Shown here in pieces: positions 38,712 to 47,149 of a stretch of DNA of 64,000 bases. Under the pieces are notes generated by a model. That model was not told where the DNA came from, ran no database searches, and was given only the letters and a program-made list of their open reading frames with translations. Location of the stretch: NCBI RefSeq assembly GCF_025574465.1, contig NZ_JAOBPP010000020.1:476549-540548 (forward strand), in the 5' to 3' direction. The DNA is from Kordiimonas aestuarii (GTDB lineage: Bacteria; Pseudomonadota; Alphaproteobacteria; Sphingomonadales; Kordiimonadaceae). The translations under genes were made by a program, and so were the position numbers. The number at the start of each line of letters is the position of its first letter. The first letter of the stretch is position 1.

Positions 38712-38754
38712 CAATTCATCTTGGGCAATTATACACCTTGCACAAGATGAATTG
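38712..38754. repeat. Long inverted repeat of unknown role
   Basis: Two perfect 12-base arms (CAATTCATCTTG with CAAGATGAATTG), then one G/A mismatch, extend by GCAA/TTGC to a 16-bp stem with a 9-base loop. No U run follows on either strand. It lies between the 12-bp hairpin and the DksA-like gene. It could be a protein site, a structured RNA element or an mRNA processing site. Confidence 0.65.
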
Positions 38755-38847
38755 AAACCTAATAATTCTTACCCATTACCATACCTTGTTGGGCTGCATC
38801 AGGTGTTGATGCCGCACCGTGGGACCGTTTTTGGGCAGGAGGTCAAT

Positions 38848-39183
38848 GTGCCGGATAAACGCGAGTGGGAACGCAGGCTCCTTGCCATGAAGGGAGAGCT
38901 CAAAGCACTGGATGACGTGTCGAGTGAGGCACGTCAGTCTGTCCAGCTAGACCAATCCCGTGTTGGGCGCCTCTCTCGAATGGACGCACTTCAGGGGCAG
39001 GCTATGAACAACGCTATTGCCGTGCGCCGTCGCCAGGCTTTACAGCGGTTGGATGCCGCTCTTAAGCGCTTGCGCGACGGAGAGTTCGGGTATTGCCTCG
39101 AATGCGGAGAGGAAATTGCATTAAGGCGTCTTGAGCTTGACCCCACCGTTACCTTTTGCACAGAGTGTCCAAGTCGCACTTAA
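38848..39183 (+). CDS. DksA/TraR family C4 zinc-finger protein
   Basis: The 111-residue product has a coiled-coil-like N-terminal half (basic and acidic helices with RRQALQRLDAALKRLRDGEF) and the C4 zinc finger YCLECGEEIALRRLELDPTVTFCTEC. These small relatives of DksA are thought to bind RNA polymerase. The start is the GTG at 38848, preceded by AGGAGGT at 5 bases. An in-frame ATG further upstream (38752) would include unrelated sequence. Its end overlaps the converging chorismate mutase gene by 4 bases. Confidence 0.88.
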   Translation: MPDKREWERRLLAMKGELKALDDVSSEARQSVQLDQSRVGRLSRMDALQGQAMNNAIAVRRRQALQRLDAALKRLRDGEFGYCLECGEEIALRRLELDPTVTFCTECPSRT

Positions 39184-39497
39184 GCTTTAGGCTTCGTCGC
39201 TGCACAGACATTGACATCATCCCAGACATCAAATTCATGAGCGATGCTCCATTCGATCAAATGTCTGTATATGTCCTCAATGTAGGCTGAGTTGCCACCC
39301 AGACTGTTCGCAGTCCCCATAGCCTTTGAAACAACGTCCTCAATGCGCCATTCATCCCGTACGGCATCACGCTTGGGTTTGATATGGCCCGCCTGCTTGA
39401 TGTATTCGAGGCGTTCAAGGAGGAGTGGGACGATCAAACGGTCCACACGGTCGATTTCCGCCCTGACCTCAGACATATTCTGACACTGTTTCAACAA
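39180..39497 (-). CDS. Chorismate mutase (AroQ type)
   Basis: The 105-residue all-helical protein has the family pattern CQNMSEVRAEIDRVDRLIVPLLLERLEYIKQAGHIK and the later RIEDVV and EWSIAHEF. It converts chorismate to prephenate, or acts as an isochorismate-pyruvate-lyase-like relative. The C..M.EVR lead-in is conserved in this alphaproteobacterial group, so the longer TTG start at 39497 is kept. An ATG at 39476 is the alternative. Confidence 0.85.
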   Translation of the reverse strand: MLKQCQNMSEVRAEIDRVDRLIVPLLLERLEYIKQAGHIKPKRDAVRDEWRIEDVVSKAMGTANSLGGNSAYIEDIYRHLIEWSIAHEFDVWDDVNVCAATKPKA

Positions 39498-39576
39498 TAC
39501 TATCCCACTTAAATTGAACGTTGTTTACGGCGCACTGTTACCCCGCGATGCCTATGTGGGCAAGGGGCATATTGCC

Positions 39577-40443
39577 TCATGGTTGCTTGAGGCGTGTGAT
39601 TGCTTCTTTGGGGATGCGGTCAAACATCAAAGCTTCCGCCTGCTCTTTTGCGCTTAATCTTGGCAGTAACTGATAATAGGTGCGCAAGCTGTTCGCTTCC
39701 TCTGCGGACATGGCGCTCTTTGCGATATGCAGTGCGGCATCCCTTTGTCCGGACAGCGCGTATATTGCCGCAAGGCTGCGCTGTGCGGGCAATTGCCCAT
39801 CCGGGCGGTCCATCGCTTTTCGCAGGAGGGCGACCGCGCTGTCAAACTGCCCCTCAATGGCATAAGAAAACGCTAGGTGCTGCAGCGCTTCCGGGTTTGT
39901 AGGGTCCAGCTTCAGAGCCCGATCAAAATAGGTGCGCGCCTCTTGGTTGTCACCGCCAACGTACGCCAGGCGACCGGCCATATCATAGGCTGCGGGGCTT
40001 TGGGAAATGTCAAGAAGGGGGCGGAACGTTTCTGATGCACTGCGATAGTCACTCATCGCTATCTGGGCTTCGGTTAAAGCCATGCGTACGCTTTTTGATT
40101 GCGGTTGCTCCCTTATCAGTATCGTCAGTGCCCTCACACTTGCCTCAGGCTTTCCCAGGGGAGTTTGGATGCGGGCAACGGCGATACGCGCAGACAGGAG
40201 TTCGGGTGCGGCAGCCAGCGCCTGCTGGTAAAGGACATAGGCACCAGCGTAATCGCCGGCTTTCTCGAACCCCTCCCCCACCTTGACAAGGCCTTCTGGG
40301 TTATTGGTTGCGAGATTGTTGCGCGCGTAGGCAGATAGCGGCCCCACGTCTTCGGTCGCTCGTTTTGAGGGGCCACCCGATGTACAAGCCGCAAGGGCAA
40401 GGCACAGCAAACACGTAGAAATTTGACGATTTAGCAGGTGCAT
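39577..40443 (-). CDS. TPR-repeat lipoprotein (TadD-like)
   Basis: The 288-residue protein has a lipoprotein signal with lipobox LAAC and about five tetratricopeptide repeats (for example YDMAGRLAYVGGDNQEARTYFDRALKLDPTNPEALQH). Such proteins are scaffolds for envelope machines, for example TadD in Flp pilus assembly, but no tad genes are near. The start at 40443 has AGGAG 7 bases upstream; a longer frame from 40494 lacks a lipoprotein signal at its start. Confidence 0.85.
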   Translation of the reverse strand: MHLLNRQISTCLLCLALAACTSGGPSKRATEDVGPLSAYARNNLATNNPEGLVKVGEGFEKAGDYAGAYVLYQQALAAAPELLSARIAVARIQTPLGKPEASVRALTILIREQPQSKSVRMALTEAQIAMSDYRSASETFRPLLDISQSPAAYDMAGRLAYVGGDNQEARTYFDRALKLDPTNPEALQHLAFSYAIEGQFDSAVALLRKAMDRPDGQLPAQRSLAAIYALSGQRDAALHIAKSAMSAEEANSLRTYYQLLPRLSAKEQAEALMFDRIPKEAITRLKQP

Positions 40444-40563
40444 GGAAACTCCTGAAACTGGCCCAAACGCTTTAAACTTTGGCTTTGACCGCATTTAGTG
40501 TATAGTCATAAATGTTGAGAGAGCGTGTGTCATGGGTAAACACACGCGGATGGAGCAAAATAT

Positions 40564-40746
40564 ATGGATATTCAAGGCGCATCCACCGCGAGCAGTGCTG
40601 ACATCGTTGCAGCCGGTCGTTCAGGGTCACTTGAGTCATCTGCGACGGAACGTAAGGCTGCGGATGATTCCGCTGTTGAGCGTAAAGAGGCCGAACCTTC
40701 TTCTACCGGTCCTGGCGTAGGTGAAAAAGTAGACATTCAAGCGTAA
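40564..40746 (+). CDS. Very small Ala/Ser/Glu-rich protein
   Basis: A 60-residue frame begins with ATG preceded by GGAG at 8 bases, and a double hairpin follows directly after its stop. The sequence starts MDIQGASTASSADIV and ends GPGVGEKVDIQA. It is polar, without membrane segment or Cys. The MDIQ start and VDIQA end suggest a constrained small protein, loosely like the YjfB-type group, but I cannot assign a family. Confidence 0.6.
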   Translation: MDIQGASTASSADIVAAGRSGSLESSATERKAADDSAVERKEAEPSSTGPGVGEKVDIQA

Positions 40747-40798
40747 GACCTGCTTTCAGGTCCTACGAAGCCTGCAGGCGATAGCTTTGCGGGCTTTT
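40747..40798 (+). terminator. Double hairpin and terminator after the small protein gene
   Basis: A first stem GACCT/AGGTC at 40747-40762 is followed by a 9-bp stem AAGCCTGCA with TGCGGGCTT (one G-U) at 40768-40796, then TTTTGG. It immediately follows the 60-residue frame and supports an independent short transcript. Confidence 0.7.
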
Positions 40799-40805
40799 GG
40801 TATGT

Positions 40806-41687
40806 TTAAAACAAATGATAAAAGGTAAGCGCCACCAGCTTCCTGAGGTTACCACTTTCCAATTCATGCATTCCAAATGGGCTATCCCCGGCTTTTCTGA
40901 AGGCCCGGAGATGTAATTTTGTCAGGCTGTTCAACGCTAGAACGGGGCGAATCGCTTTAACTCCCCGGCCATCCTGTGCCTTGGCGAGCTCCTGACGCAC
41001 ATAAGCGGCCATTTCAGTTGTAAGTGGCCTGAGTTGTTTCTCCATTTCATCAACTGGCATGCCGCTGACACTTTCGGTGGTTGCCCCAATGACAGAGAAA
41101 GTCTTGGTATCCTGAACCTGATAAGGCAAGGCCCTGATGATGCCCAGCATCGCCCAGGCACGACCACTGGAGCGCACCAGGGCACACTCACTATCGGTTG
41201 CACCTGGCTTAAGGATACGGGCCGCCGCTTCGTTTAAGGCGCCGCCGACGCTATCTGCATACCGTATCAATGCGTTGATATCGGCGGTTTTTTCCATCTC
41301 GAGATCTTGACCGCGGCCATCGATGACGGTTTCCAACAGCGGTAGTATTTCCTCATACACCGTAATGTGGCGCAAGCCCTGCACAACAGGATGTTCCCGT
41401 GGCATGCCGTGCGAAATGCCTTCAAGGGCTTCTCGCCACCACTGTAGGCGGATCTCGCCAATCATCGGCTCAGAGACGCTTTCCCGTGTTTTGGCAACTT
41501 CCTGATTAAAGGCAAATAGAGCCCACAGGTCAGCCTGCTTTTGCGCAGGCGCGAAAAGAGTGGTGTAATAGCGCTCAAGGTCGTCCTCTCGCACCATATT
41601 CCGGCAAAATTCAACGGCTTCAGGAGATGGTTTCATGGCGCGAAAATGACGATTTGCCATGTTAAAAGCAACTGATTTCCCCTTCAT
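40806..41687 (-). CDS. Squalene/phytoene synthase-like protein, NDUFAF6 type
   Basis: The 293-residue all-helical protein resembles trans-isoprenyl diphosphate synthases but lacks both Asp-rich motifs: the first reads FAFNQEVAKTRE and the second region has no DxxxD. It keeps EIRLQWWREALEG and LDRLLF-type helices. This is the pattern of the NDUFAF6-like group linked to complex I assembly rather than isoprenoid synthesis. The start is uncertain; 41687 is the longest candidate. Confidence 0.8.
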   Translation of the reverse strand: MKGKSVAFNMANRHFRAMKPSPEAVEFCRNMVREDDLERYYTTLFAPAQKQADLWALFAFNQEVAKTRESVSEPMIGEIRLQWWREALEGISHGMPREHPVVQGLRHITVYEEILPLLETVIDGRGQDLEMEKTADINALIRYADSVGGALNEAAARILKPGATDSECALVRSSGRAWAMLGIIRALPYQVQDTKTFSVIGATTESVSGMPVDEMEKQLRPLTTEMAAYVRQELAKAQDGRGVKAIRPVLALNSLTKLHLRAFRKAGDSPFGMHELESGNLRKLVALTFYHLF

Positions 41688-41786
41688 TCTTTGCTTAATC
41701 CGCTGTTTTTCTTGTGAAACATTGACCGCAGCAGTAAGATTTAGGCTCTGTTAGGGAATTTGCATCTGCAAATGGGGAGCTAGGAA

Positions 41787-42374
41787 ATGGGAAAAATTCT
41801 TGAATCGATTCAAAATACGGTGATTGCCGGTTTTGTACTTTTGGTGATTGTCATCGCCATCATGACAAAAGGTTTCATGGGGCTTGATTTTGATGCCGCA
41901 TTTATCGCGCGCTATATTCACGTGCTTTCGGGCGTTATGTGGATCGGCCTGTTGTGGTATTTCAATTTCGTGCAAATACCGACCATGCCATCGATACCTG
42001 ATGAACTGAAGCCCGCCATCGGCAAACATATCGCGCCCAAGGCCTTGTGGTGGTTCCGCTGGGGAGCGATGTTCACGCTTGCCAGTGGCCTATGGCTTGC
42101 GACCGCGAACGGCTACATCGTCGACGCGCTGACGCTTGCTGAAGGCACGCGATCGATTGGTATTGGTATGTGGATGGCCATCATCATGTGGTTTAACGTG
42201 TGGTTCATCATCTGGCCTAACCAGAAAGTAGCCCTTGGTCTCGTCGACGCCGACCCGGCAGCGAAGCCGGCGGCCGCCCGTAAAGCGATGCTGTTTAGCC
42301 GGACCAACACCCTGCTTTCCATCCCAATGCTGTATTGCATGGTGAGCGGACAAAATGGTGGTGCTGGCTGGTAG
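41787..42374 (+). CDS. Integral membrane protein, urate hydroxylase PuuD-like domain
   Basis: The 195-residue protein has about five membrane helices with conserved His and Trp (YIHVLSGVMWIGLLWYFNF, MWMAIIMWFNVWFIIWPNQ, RTNTLLSIPMLYCMV). This matches the membrane domain of PuuD-type proteins, which is also found alone in many proteobacteria. The cytochrome c half of full PuuD is absent, so urate oxidation is not implied. GGGAG lies 8 bases before the ATG. It is monocistronic, converging on sodB. Confidence 0.78.
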   Translation: MGKILESIQNTVIAGFVLLVIVIAIMTKGFMGLDFDAAFIARYIHVLSGVMWIGLLWYFNFVQIPTMPSIPDELKPAIGKHIAPKALWWFRWGAMFTLASGLWLATANGYIVDALTLAEGTRSIGIGMWMAIIMWFNVWFIIWPNQKVALGLVDADPAAKPAAARKAMLFSRTNTLLSIPMLYCMVSGQNGGAGW

Positions 42375-42398
42375 GTTAAAAGCGATAGATTAGAAAGG

Positions 42399-42426
42399 AA
42401 AAGGGCCGTTTTTCGGCCCTTTTTTA
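42399..42426. terminator. Bidirectional terminator between PuuD-like gene and sodB
   Basis: A perfect 10-bp stem AAAAGGGCCG with CGGCCCTTTT and a 5-base loop lie in the gap between two converging genes, with T runs on both strands. Confidence 0.93.
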
Positions 42427-42444
42427 TTGTCTCGATGCGCTAAA

Positions 42445-43065
42445 TTACTCGGCGGCTTTGGCCGTTGCCGCGCTATAGTTTGCTGCTGCAAACTGCCAGT
42501 TCACCAGTTTGCCGAGGAAGGTCGAGATGTAATCCGGCCGACGATTCTGATAGTCCAGATAATAGGCATGCTCCCAAACATCCATGGTCAACAATGGGGT
42601 TTTTCCTTCTGTCAGCGGGCACTCAGCATTTGGGGTCTTGACCACGTCAAGTTTGCCTTCCTTGTCGAGCACCAGCCAAGCCCAACCTGAACCAAACTGT
42701 GTGGCGCCCGCTTTTTTAAAAGCATCGACAAAGTCGTCAAAGCTGCCAAAGTCGGCGTTGATTTTGTCTGCAAGCACACCTGTTGGTTCGCCGCCGCCAT
42801 TTGGCACCATGGAATGCCAGTAAAAGGTATGATTCCATACTTGGGCGGCGTTGTTGAAGATACCGGCTTTGTCTGTTTTACCAGCCGTTGCGACCATAAT
42901 CTGTTCAAGGCTTTTGCCCTCAAATTCGGTGCCTTCAACAAGTCCGTTCAGGTTGGTCACATAGGCGTTGTGGTGTTTGCCGTGGTGAAAGCCAAGGGTC
43001 TCGGCTGAAATATGTGGCTCTAGGGCGTCCTGCGCATAGGGGAGTTTTGGCAGTTCGAAACTCAT
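42445..43065 (-). CDS. sodB: Superoxide dismutase, Fe type
   Basis: The 206-residue enzyme removes superoxide in the cytoplasm. It has [10 protein letters not shown] with the first His ligand, [13 protein letters not shown] with the second (and the Gln position typical of Fe-SODs), and [11 protein letters not shown] with Asp and His. A strong promoter region should lie in the 119-base gap upstream. Confidence 0.96.
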   Translation of the reverse strand: MSFELPKLPYAQDALEPHISAETLGFHHGKHHNAYVTNLNGLVEGTEFEGKSLEQIMVATAGKTDKAGIFNNAAQVWNHTFYWHSMVPNGGGEPTGVLADKINADFGSFDDFVDAFKKAGATQFGSGWAWLVLDKEGKLDVVKTPNAECPLTEGKTPLLTMDVWEHAYYLDYQNRRPDYISTFLGKLVNWQFAAANYSAATAKAAE

Positions 43066-43184
43066 GATTGGATACCTCTCTGTTTAGTAAAAAAACATTT
43101 ACGGGCAATAACTTGGGATGCCTTGCTAGCGAAACAAGGGCGCAAAATCAATGCCACCTGTATCAAAATTGCATTATTATTTGG

Positions 43185-44243
43185 CTATTTGATGTCGAAG
43201 CGTGCGCGCGCGCGTTTGAGGTAGGCGGCAAAGCCCATATATGCGAGAGCAACGGCACCCAGCCCGGAGAGGGCGATGAGGAGCTGCCAAAGCGCACTAT
43301 CCGTCTTCCCGGAATGTAAAGGATATATGGCATCCGCGATATTGTGGCCCAGCGCGGCTTCGGACGCGTTATAGGCCGTCAAGCCCGTCAATTGTCGGTC
43401 GGCACTGATGGTGCTACGGCCATTTGGGTGCCATTCCCTGGGCATCTTTAAGCGTATGGTATAGTCACCGCCCTCTTCCCGCGGCGGTATGTATATTGTT
43501 GCCATACCGTCAGGAAATGCTTTGACCTTGCCATCAAACAAAGCTTCACGGTCGTCGAATGTCCAGTCTGGTGCAATTGATACCGTTGGCTTGCTACCAC
43601 CAAAAACGCTGGTGAGGGCTGCGCGCACCTGCCCTGAATAGATCATTGCGGACCCTGTGGCTGTTGTCAGGAGCAGCAGTGGCGCAATCACCGCGCCCAG
43701 CGTTACATGCGCCCCGCGATATGATGTAGCACGGCTACTGGCGGGAACAATGTTCCGTAGCCGGAAGCCTTTACGCCAAGGCCACCAAAGGTACATACCG
43801 CTAATGACAGAAAAGCATGCAATCAGGCCCAATATACCAACGACCTCTTCGCCAAACTCGCCCATTGCAAGCCGATGGTGGATATCAAAAAGCAAGGTGA
43901 AGGTTGCTGCCACGTGTATAGGATCGTGCACAGGTTTCGTCGTAGCCGCGTTCAGAAGTATTTCGCTTTTGTCTTTCAGGTAGACCTTATAGGCGTTCAT
44001 CCCTGGTCTAGGTAGCTTGACCGACCTCACACCAATGTCTGTGTACAGAACCTCTATCTGTTTCAGGGTATTGGCCTGTTGTGCCGACGATAATGTAGTT
44101 ACTGTACCCGCGACCTCGGGGATCGCAAGGCGTAGTACGGCGTCTTTGTAGACAAGCAAGGTGCCGGTCGCCGCCATCACCAGAATATATATGGCGACAA
44201 AAACGCCTATAAACTGGTGAATTTTCTTGAGCGACCGGCGCAT
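43185..44243 (-). CDS. PepSY-associated TM helix protein (iron uptake reductase type)
   Basis: The 352-residue protein has four membrane helices and the PepSY_TM pattern: N-terminal KKIHQFIGVFVAIYILVMAATG, then PVHDPIHVAATFTLLFDIHHRL with paired His, GLIACFSVISGMYLWWPWRKG and TSYRGAHVTLGAV. Such proteins accompany TonB receptors and probably reduce ferric complexes in the periplasm. It follows the TonB receptor by 32 bases. Confidence 0.88.
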   Translation of the reverse strand: MRRSLKKIHQFIGVFVAIYILVMAATGTLLVYKDAVLRLAIPEVAGTVTTLSSAQQANTLKQIEVLYTDIGVRSVKLPRPGMNAYKVYLKDKSEILLNAATTKPVHDPIHVAATFTLLFDIHHRLAMGEFGEEVVGILGLIACFSVISGMYLWWPWRKGFRLRNIVPASSRATSYRGAHVTLGAVIAPLLLLTTATGSAMIYSGQVRAALTSVFGGSKPTVSIAPDWTFDDREALFDGKVKAFPDGMATIYIPPREEGGDYTIRLKMPREWHPNGRSTISADRQLTGLTAYNASEAALGHNIADAIYPLHSGKTDSALWQLLIALSGLGAVALAYMGFAAYLKRARARFDIK

Positions 44244-44275
44244 AAATAAGCTTTCGCAAGGGCGTTGATGGCAGC

Positions 44276-46408
44276 CTAAAATTCAGCTTGGTATGACAAG
44301 GTGATCGCCCGCCCACGGCCCGCGAAGTAGCGGTCACCCCGCGTCGTGCCCGCTTGTGAATAGTAAGTAATATATTGTTTGTCGAACAGGTTCTGCACAC
44401 CCAGTTGCAGCTTGCCTGTCTCCATTTGGAGGCCGACGTGCAAATCAACGATATCATAGCCGTTAAATTCGGCCGCCAGGGCATCTGCCGCGTTACTGAA
44501 GTCACGGTCAAACAGATGTGCGAGCTGCACACGCGCCGACCATGCACCATACTGATAGGCGGCATAGAGGTTTAAGCGATTAGGGCCGATATTGACCGCA
44601 TCCAGGTCAGCATCAAGGGCGCCGTCATCGTCGGTATCGACACGGCCTTCCTGAACGGAGATGTTTGCCCCTAAGCTGAACTCTGCGGTAACGCTGGCTT
44701 CCACCATGGCTTCAAAGCCGCGAATACGTGTCTTTTCCCGCTGAACACGAAGGAATCCATCACTGTCGGCGACGTAACGTGCACCCTCGGACGATTTGGA
44801 CTGGAACACACTTGCCTGTGCCAGGATGCGGCCCATGGTCACGGTCGTACCCAATTCGATATTGTCGGCTTTAACAGGCTGAAGGTCGAAAATGCTGTCA
44901 ACAGATGAGCCCGGAGTTGACACACCCCGGAGTACCCGGCCGACATCAGGCATCGTGAAGCCTTCGGCGTATGAACTATAGAATGTCAAACCCTCAACGG
45001 GTTCAAAGCGGATGCCGGCATTCATTAGCAGGTCATCAAACGAGGGGCTTCCCCCTTCAACCGTCAGTACGGCATAGTCAGTGGATGCGCGGTTGCCTGC
45101 CAGGGACTGGAAGTCATCGACCTTGAGCTTGGCGTTTTCATACCGCAGACCACCGGAGAGGGTCACGACATCGCCAAATGGGGCTTCAGCCTGTATGAAC
45201 GGGGCAATATTCTCAAACTTCGTCTCCGGCACCCAGTTACGGTCCGTGAAGATCAGGCGCTGATAGGTTTTATCCTGCAGATAATCAACGCCTGTGAAGA
45301 CATTCACGCCAGTGTCAGCCACATTCTGTTTGTCCCATGTCATTCGAGCGCCGAACTTCTCGGAATTATTTTCTGATTGATCAAACAGGGTTCCTACCGG
45401 CGCGATGGTCGGGTCCTGAAATGTACCAAAGGTGCCGCCACCGAAGCTGGCGCGGAAATCTTGTGAATACAACTGAAAGGTCAATGTGCCGCCAGCAATA
45501 GCCCCATGACGATAATCCAGCGACATGGTTGTCACATCGTTGGTGCCGGGCTCGCCTTGCAGCGCTCCCTCTAGGGCTGTTGCAGGGCGGCCGGTTGCCG
45601 GGTCCCCGGCTAGTGTGCCGTAGTCACCGTCACCCGCAAGTTTGAAGTCGTTGATAGTGAACTGGATACGCTGATCATCTGTCGGCTCGAACCCGACCTT
45701 GGCGAAAAAGTCGCGCTGCTCGCTGTCACCGAGGTCACCCTGTGTCTGATCGACGCCAATCGTGCGGCCCTGCCCATCGTACATCAGGCCACGCTTGTGA
45801 TAGCTAACCGATGCGAGATAATCGAGCTTGCCTACCTTCTGCGTGGCATAGACACTGCCGCGATACTCGAAGCCGTCACTTTCAAAGTCGTCTGTGGTCG
45901 TGATCCCAGCTTGAACGCCAAGCTTCAGGTCACCACTGGTGTCCGGCTTTTTGGTGACAAAGTTGATAATGCCCCCTGTGGCACCAAGGCCCTGGATAGC
46001 GTTGGCACCGTGAATTACCTCAATACGCTCAATGACCGCCATATCAATGGTATAGCCATCGCGAGAACTATCGCGCAGCGGGTTGGACTGGGGTACTCCG
46101 TCAATGAGGTAAAGTGGGCTGCGGCCGCGGAAACTCTCGCCGAATCCACTCATTTTTTGACGGCTTGGCGAAAAACCGGGCACCAGATTAGCAAGAATAC
46201 CGGCGGTGTCCGTTGCCAGTGTCAACTGCTCGTCGAGGTCTTTGGCGCTGATGATGGTCACCATATTCGGGATGGCACTCACAGGCTTTGGCGTGCGGGT
46301 AGCTGAAACGAGCACTTCTTCAACAGTTGATGCCTCATTGGCGGCAGCAAGTGACGAAAGACAGACACCTGAAAGCAGTGCCAAGACAGTATGGCGGCGG
46401 GATACCAT
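44276..46408 (-). CDS. TonB-dependent outer membrane receptor
   Basis: The 710-residue outer-membrane receptor has a Sec signal (MVSRRHTVLALLSG..., cleaved near AAANE), a TonB box (EVLVSATR), a plug domain (VIERIEVIHGANAIQGLGATGGIINFVTK) and a 22-stranded barrel ending in an aromatic-terminal strand (ITLSYQAEF). It imports ferric siderophore, haem or another cofactor; the cargo is not evident. The ATG at 46408 has AGGAG at 9 bases; a longer frame starting at 46549 would place the signal internally. Confidence 0.93.
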   Translation of the reverse strand: MVSRRHTVLALLSGVCLSSLAAANEASTVEEVLVSATRTPKPVSAIPNMVTIISAKDLDEQLTLATDTAGILANLVPGFSPSRQKMSGFGESFRGRSPLYLIDGVPQSNPLRDSSRDGYTIDMAVIERIEVIHGANAIQGLGATGGIINFVTKKPDTSGDLKLGVQAGITTTDDFESDGFEYRGSVYATQKVGKLDYLASVSYHKRGLMYDGQGRTIGVDQTQGDLGDSEQRDFFAKVGFEPTDDQRIQFTINDFKLAGDGDYGTLAGDPATGRPATALEGALQGEPGTNDVTTMSLDYRHGAIAGGTLTFQLYSQDFRASFGGGTFGTFQDPTIAPVGTLFDQSENNSEKFGARMTWDKQNVADTGVNVFTGVDYLQDKTYQRLIFTDRNWVPETKFENIAPFIQAEAPFGDVVTLSGGLRYENAKLKVDDFQSLAGNRASTDYAVLTVEGGSPSFDDLLMNAGIRFEPVEGLTFYSSYAEGFTMPDVGRVLRGVSTPGSSVDSIFDLQPVKADNIELGTTVTMGRILAQASVFQSKSSEGARYVADSDGFLRVQREKTRIRGFEAMVEASVTAEFSLGANISVQEGRVDTDDDGALDADLDAVNIGPNRLNLYAAYQYGAWSARVQLAHLFDRDFSNAADALAAEFNGYDIVDLHVGLQMETGKLQLGVQNLFDKQYITYYSQAGTTRGDRYFAGRGRAITLSYQAEF

Positions 46409-46483
46409 GAGTAACGCTCCTCTGAACCGTTGTGCTGCGGATGGCAGCACCGTAATGATTATTGAAGCGTTAGATACTAAGAA

Positions 46484-46540
46484 TGCGAATGCCTTGCAAT
46501 AGCGAAACGCACAAGGCAACGGGAATGCGATATTATTGCA
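46484..46540. promoter_or_regulatory. Two TGCGA-N5-TTGCA boxes upstream of the TonB receptor
   Basis: TGCGA-N5-TTGCA occurs at 46484-46498 and again at 46526-46540, 42 bases apart (about four helical turns), 76-132 bases before the receptor start. The second copy is close to palindromic (TGCGATA-T-TATTGCA). Paired boxes of this form resemble the TTGCA-armed iron-responsive sites recalled for alphaproteobacterial Fur family regulators. This suggests iron-dependent control of the operon but is not proven. Confidence 0.55.
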
Positions 46541-46561
46541 ACACAGCAACCTGGAGGGTAT

Positions 46562-47149
46562 TCAGGGATATGGCAGGTCTGAGGTAAGGCCGAGGCTATC
46601 CAAACGGTGTTGTTCAGCGAGCTTTCTATAGTGTTCGGCCATTGAGCGGTTTTTCTCCAGCTCAGCATCGGTCACATGCCGCATGAACTTTGCCGGGCTC
46701 CCGCCCCACAACTCGCCGCTGCGCACTGTTTTGTTCGGCGTAAGCATGGCGCCAGCGGCCAGCATGCCATCCCTCTCGACAACTGTATTATCCATCACAA
46801 TGGCACCCATGCCAACAAAGGCATTGTCCTCAAGGGTGCAGCCATGCAGCATGGCCATATGTGCGATTAAAACATCATCTCCGACGAGGGTTGGAAAAGT
46901 CTTGGTGCTTACATGAATGACCGTGCCGTCCTGGATGTTAGTGCGGCGCCCAATGCGGATAGAGTTTACATCGCCGCGCAAGACACAATTATGCCAAATG
47001 CTGGCACCGTTGCCAATTTTGACATCACCAACCACTTGGGCGCCGTGGAAGATAAATGCGTCATCGGCCACAGTTGGCCAAATGCCCTTGAACGGGGTTA
47101 GCCGACCGCCGAGGCTCGTCTCTTTATAAAGCGGTTTAGCGTCACTCAT
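46562..47149 (-). CDS. Gamma-class carbonic anhydrase family protein
   Basis: The 195-residue left-handed beta-helix protein has hexapeptide repeats and the metal-binding histidines in VIHVS and LIAHMAMLHGC. Members hydrate CO2 or serve as related acyl/metal enzymes. It overlaps argC by 4 bases and is probably cotranscribed with it. Confidence 0.92.
   Translation of the reverse strand: MSDAKPLYKETSLGGRLTPFKGIWPTVADDAFIFHGAQVVGDVKIGNGASIWHNCVLRGDVNSIRIGRRTNIQDGTVIHVSTKTFPTLVGDDVLIAHMAMLHGCTLEDNAFVGMGAIVMDNTVVERDGMLAAGAMLTPNKTVRSGELWGGSPAKFMRHVTDAELEKNRSMAEHYRKLAEQHRLDSLGLTSDLPYP

Noticed and set aside
37839..38714. Minus-strand frame of 291 residues
   Set aside because: Antisense to the diiron gene, whose ExxH motifs and Shine-Dalgarno are convincing.
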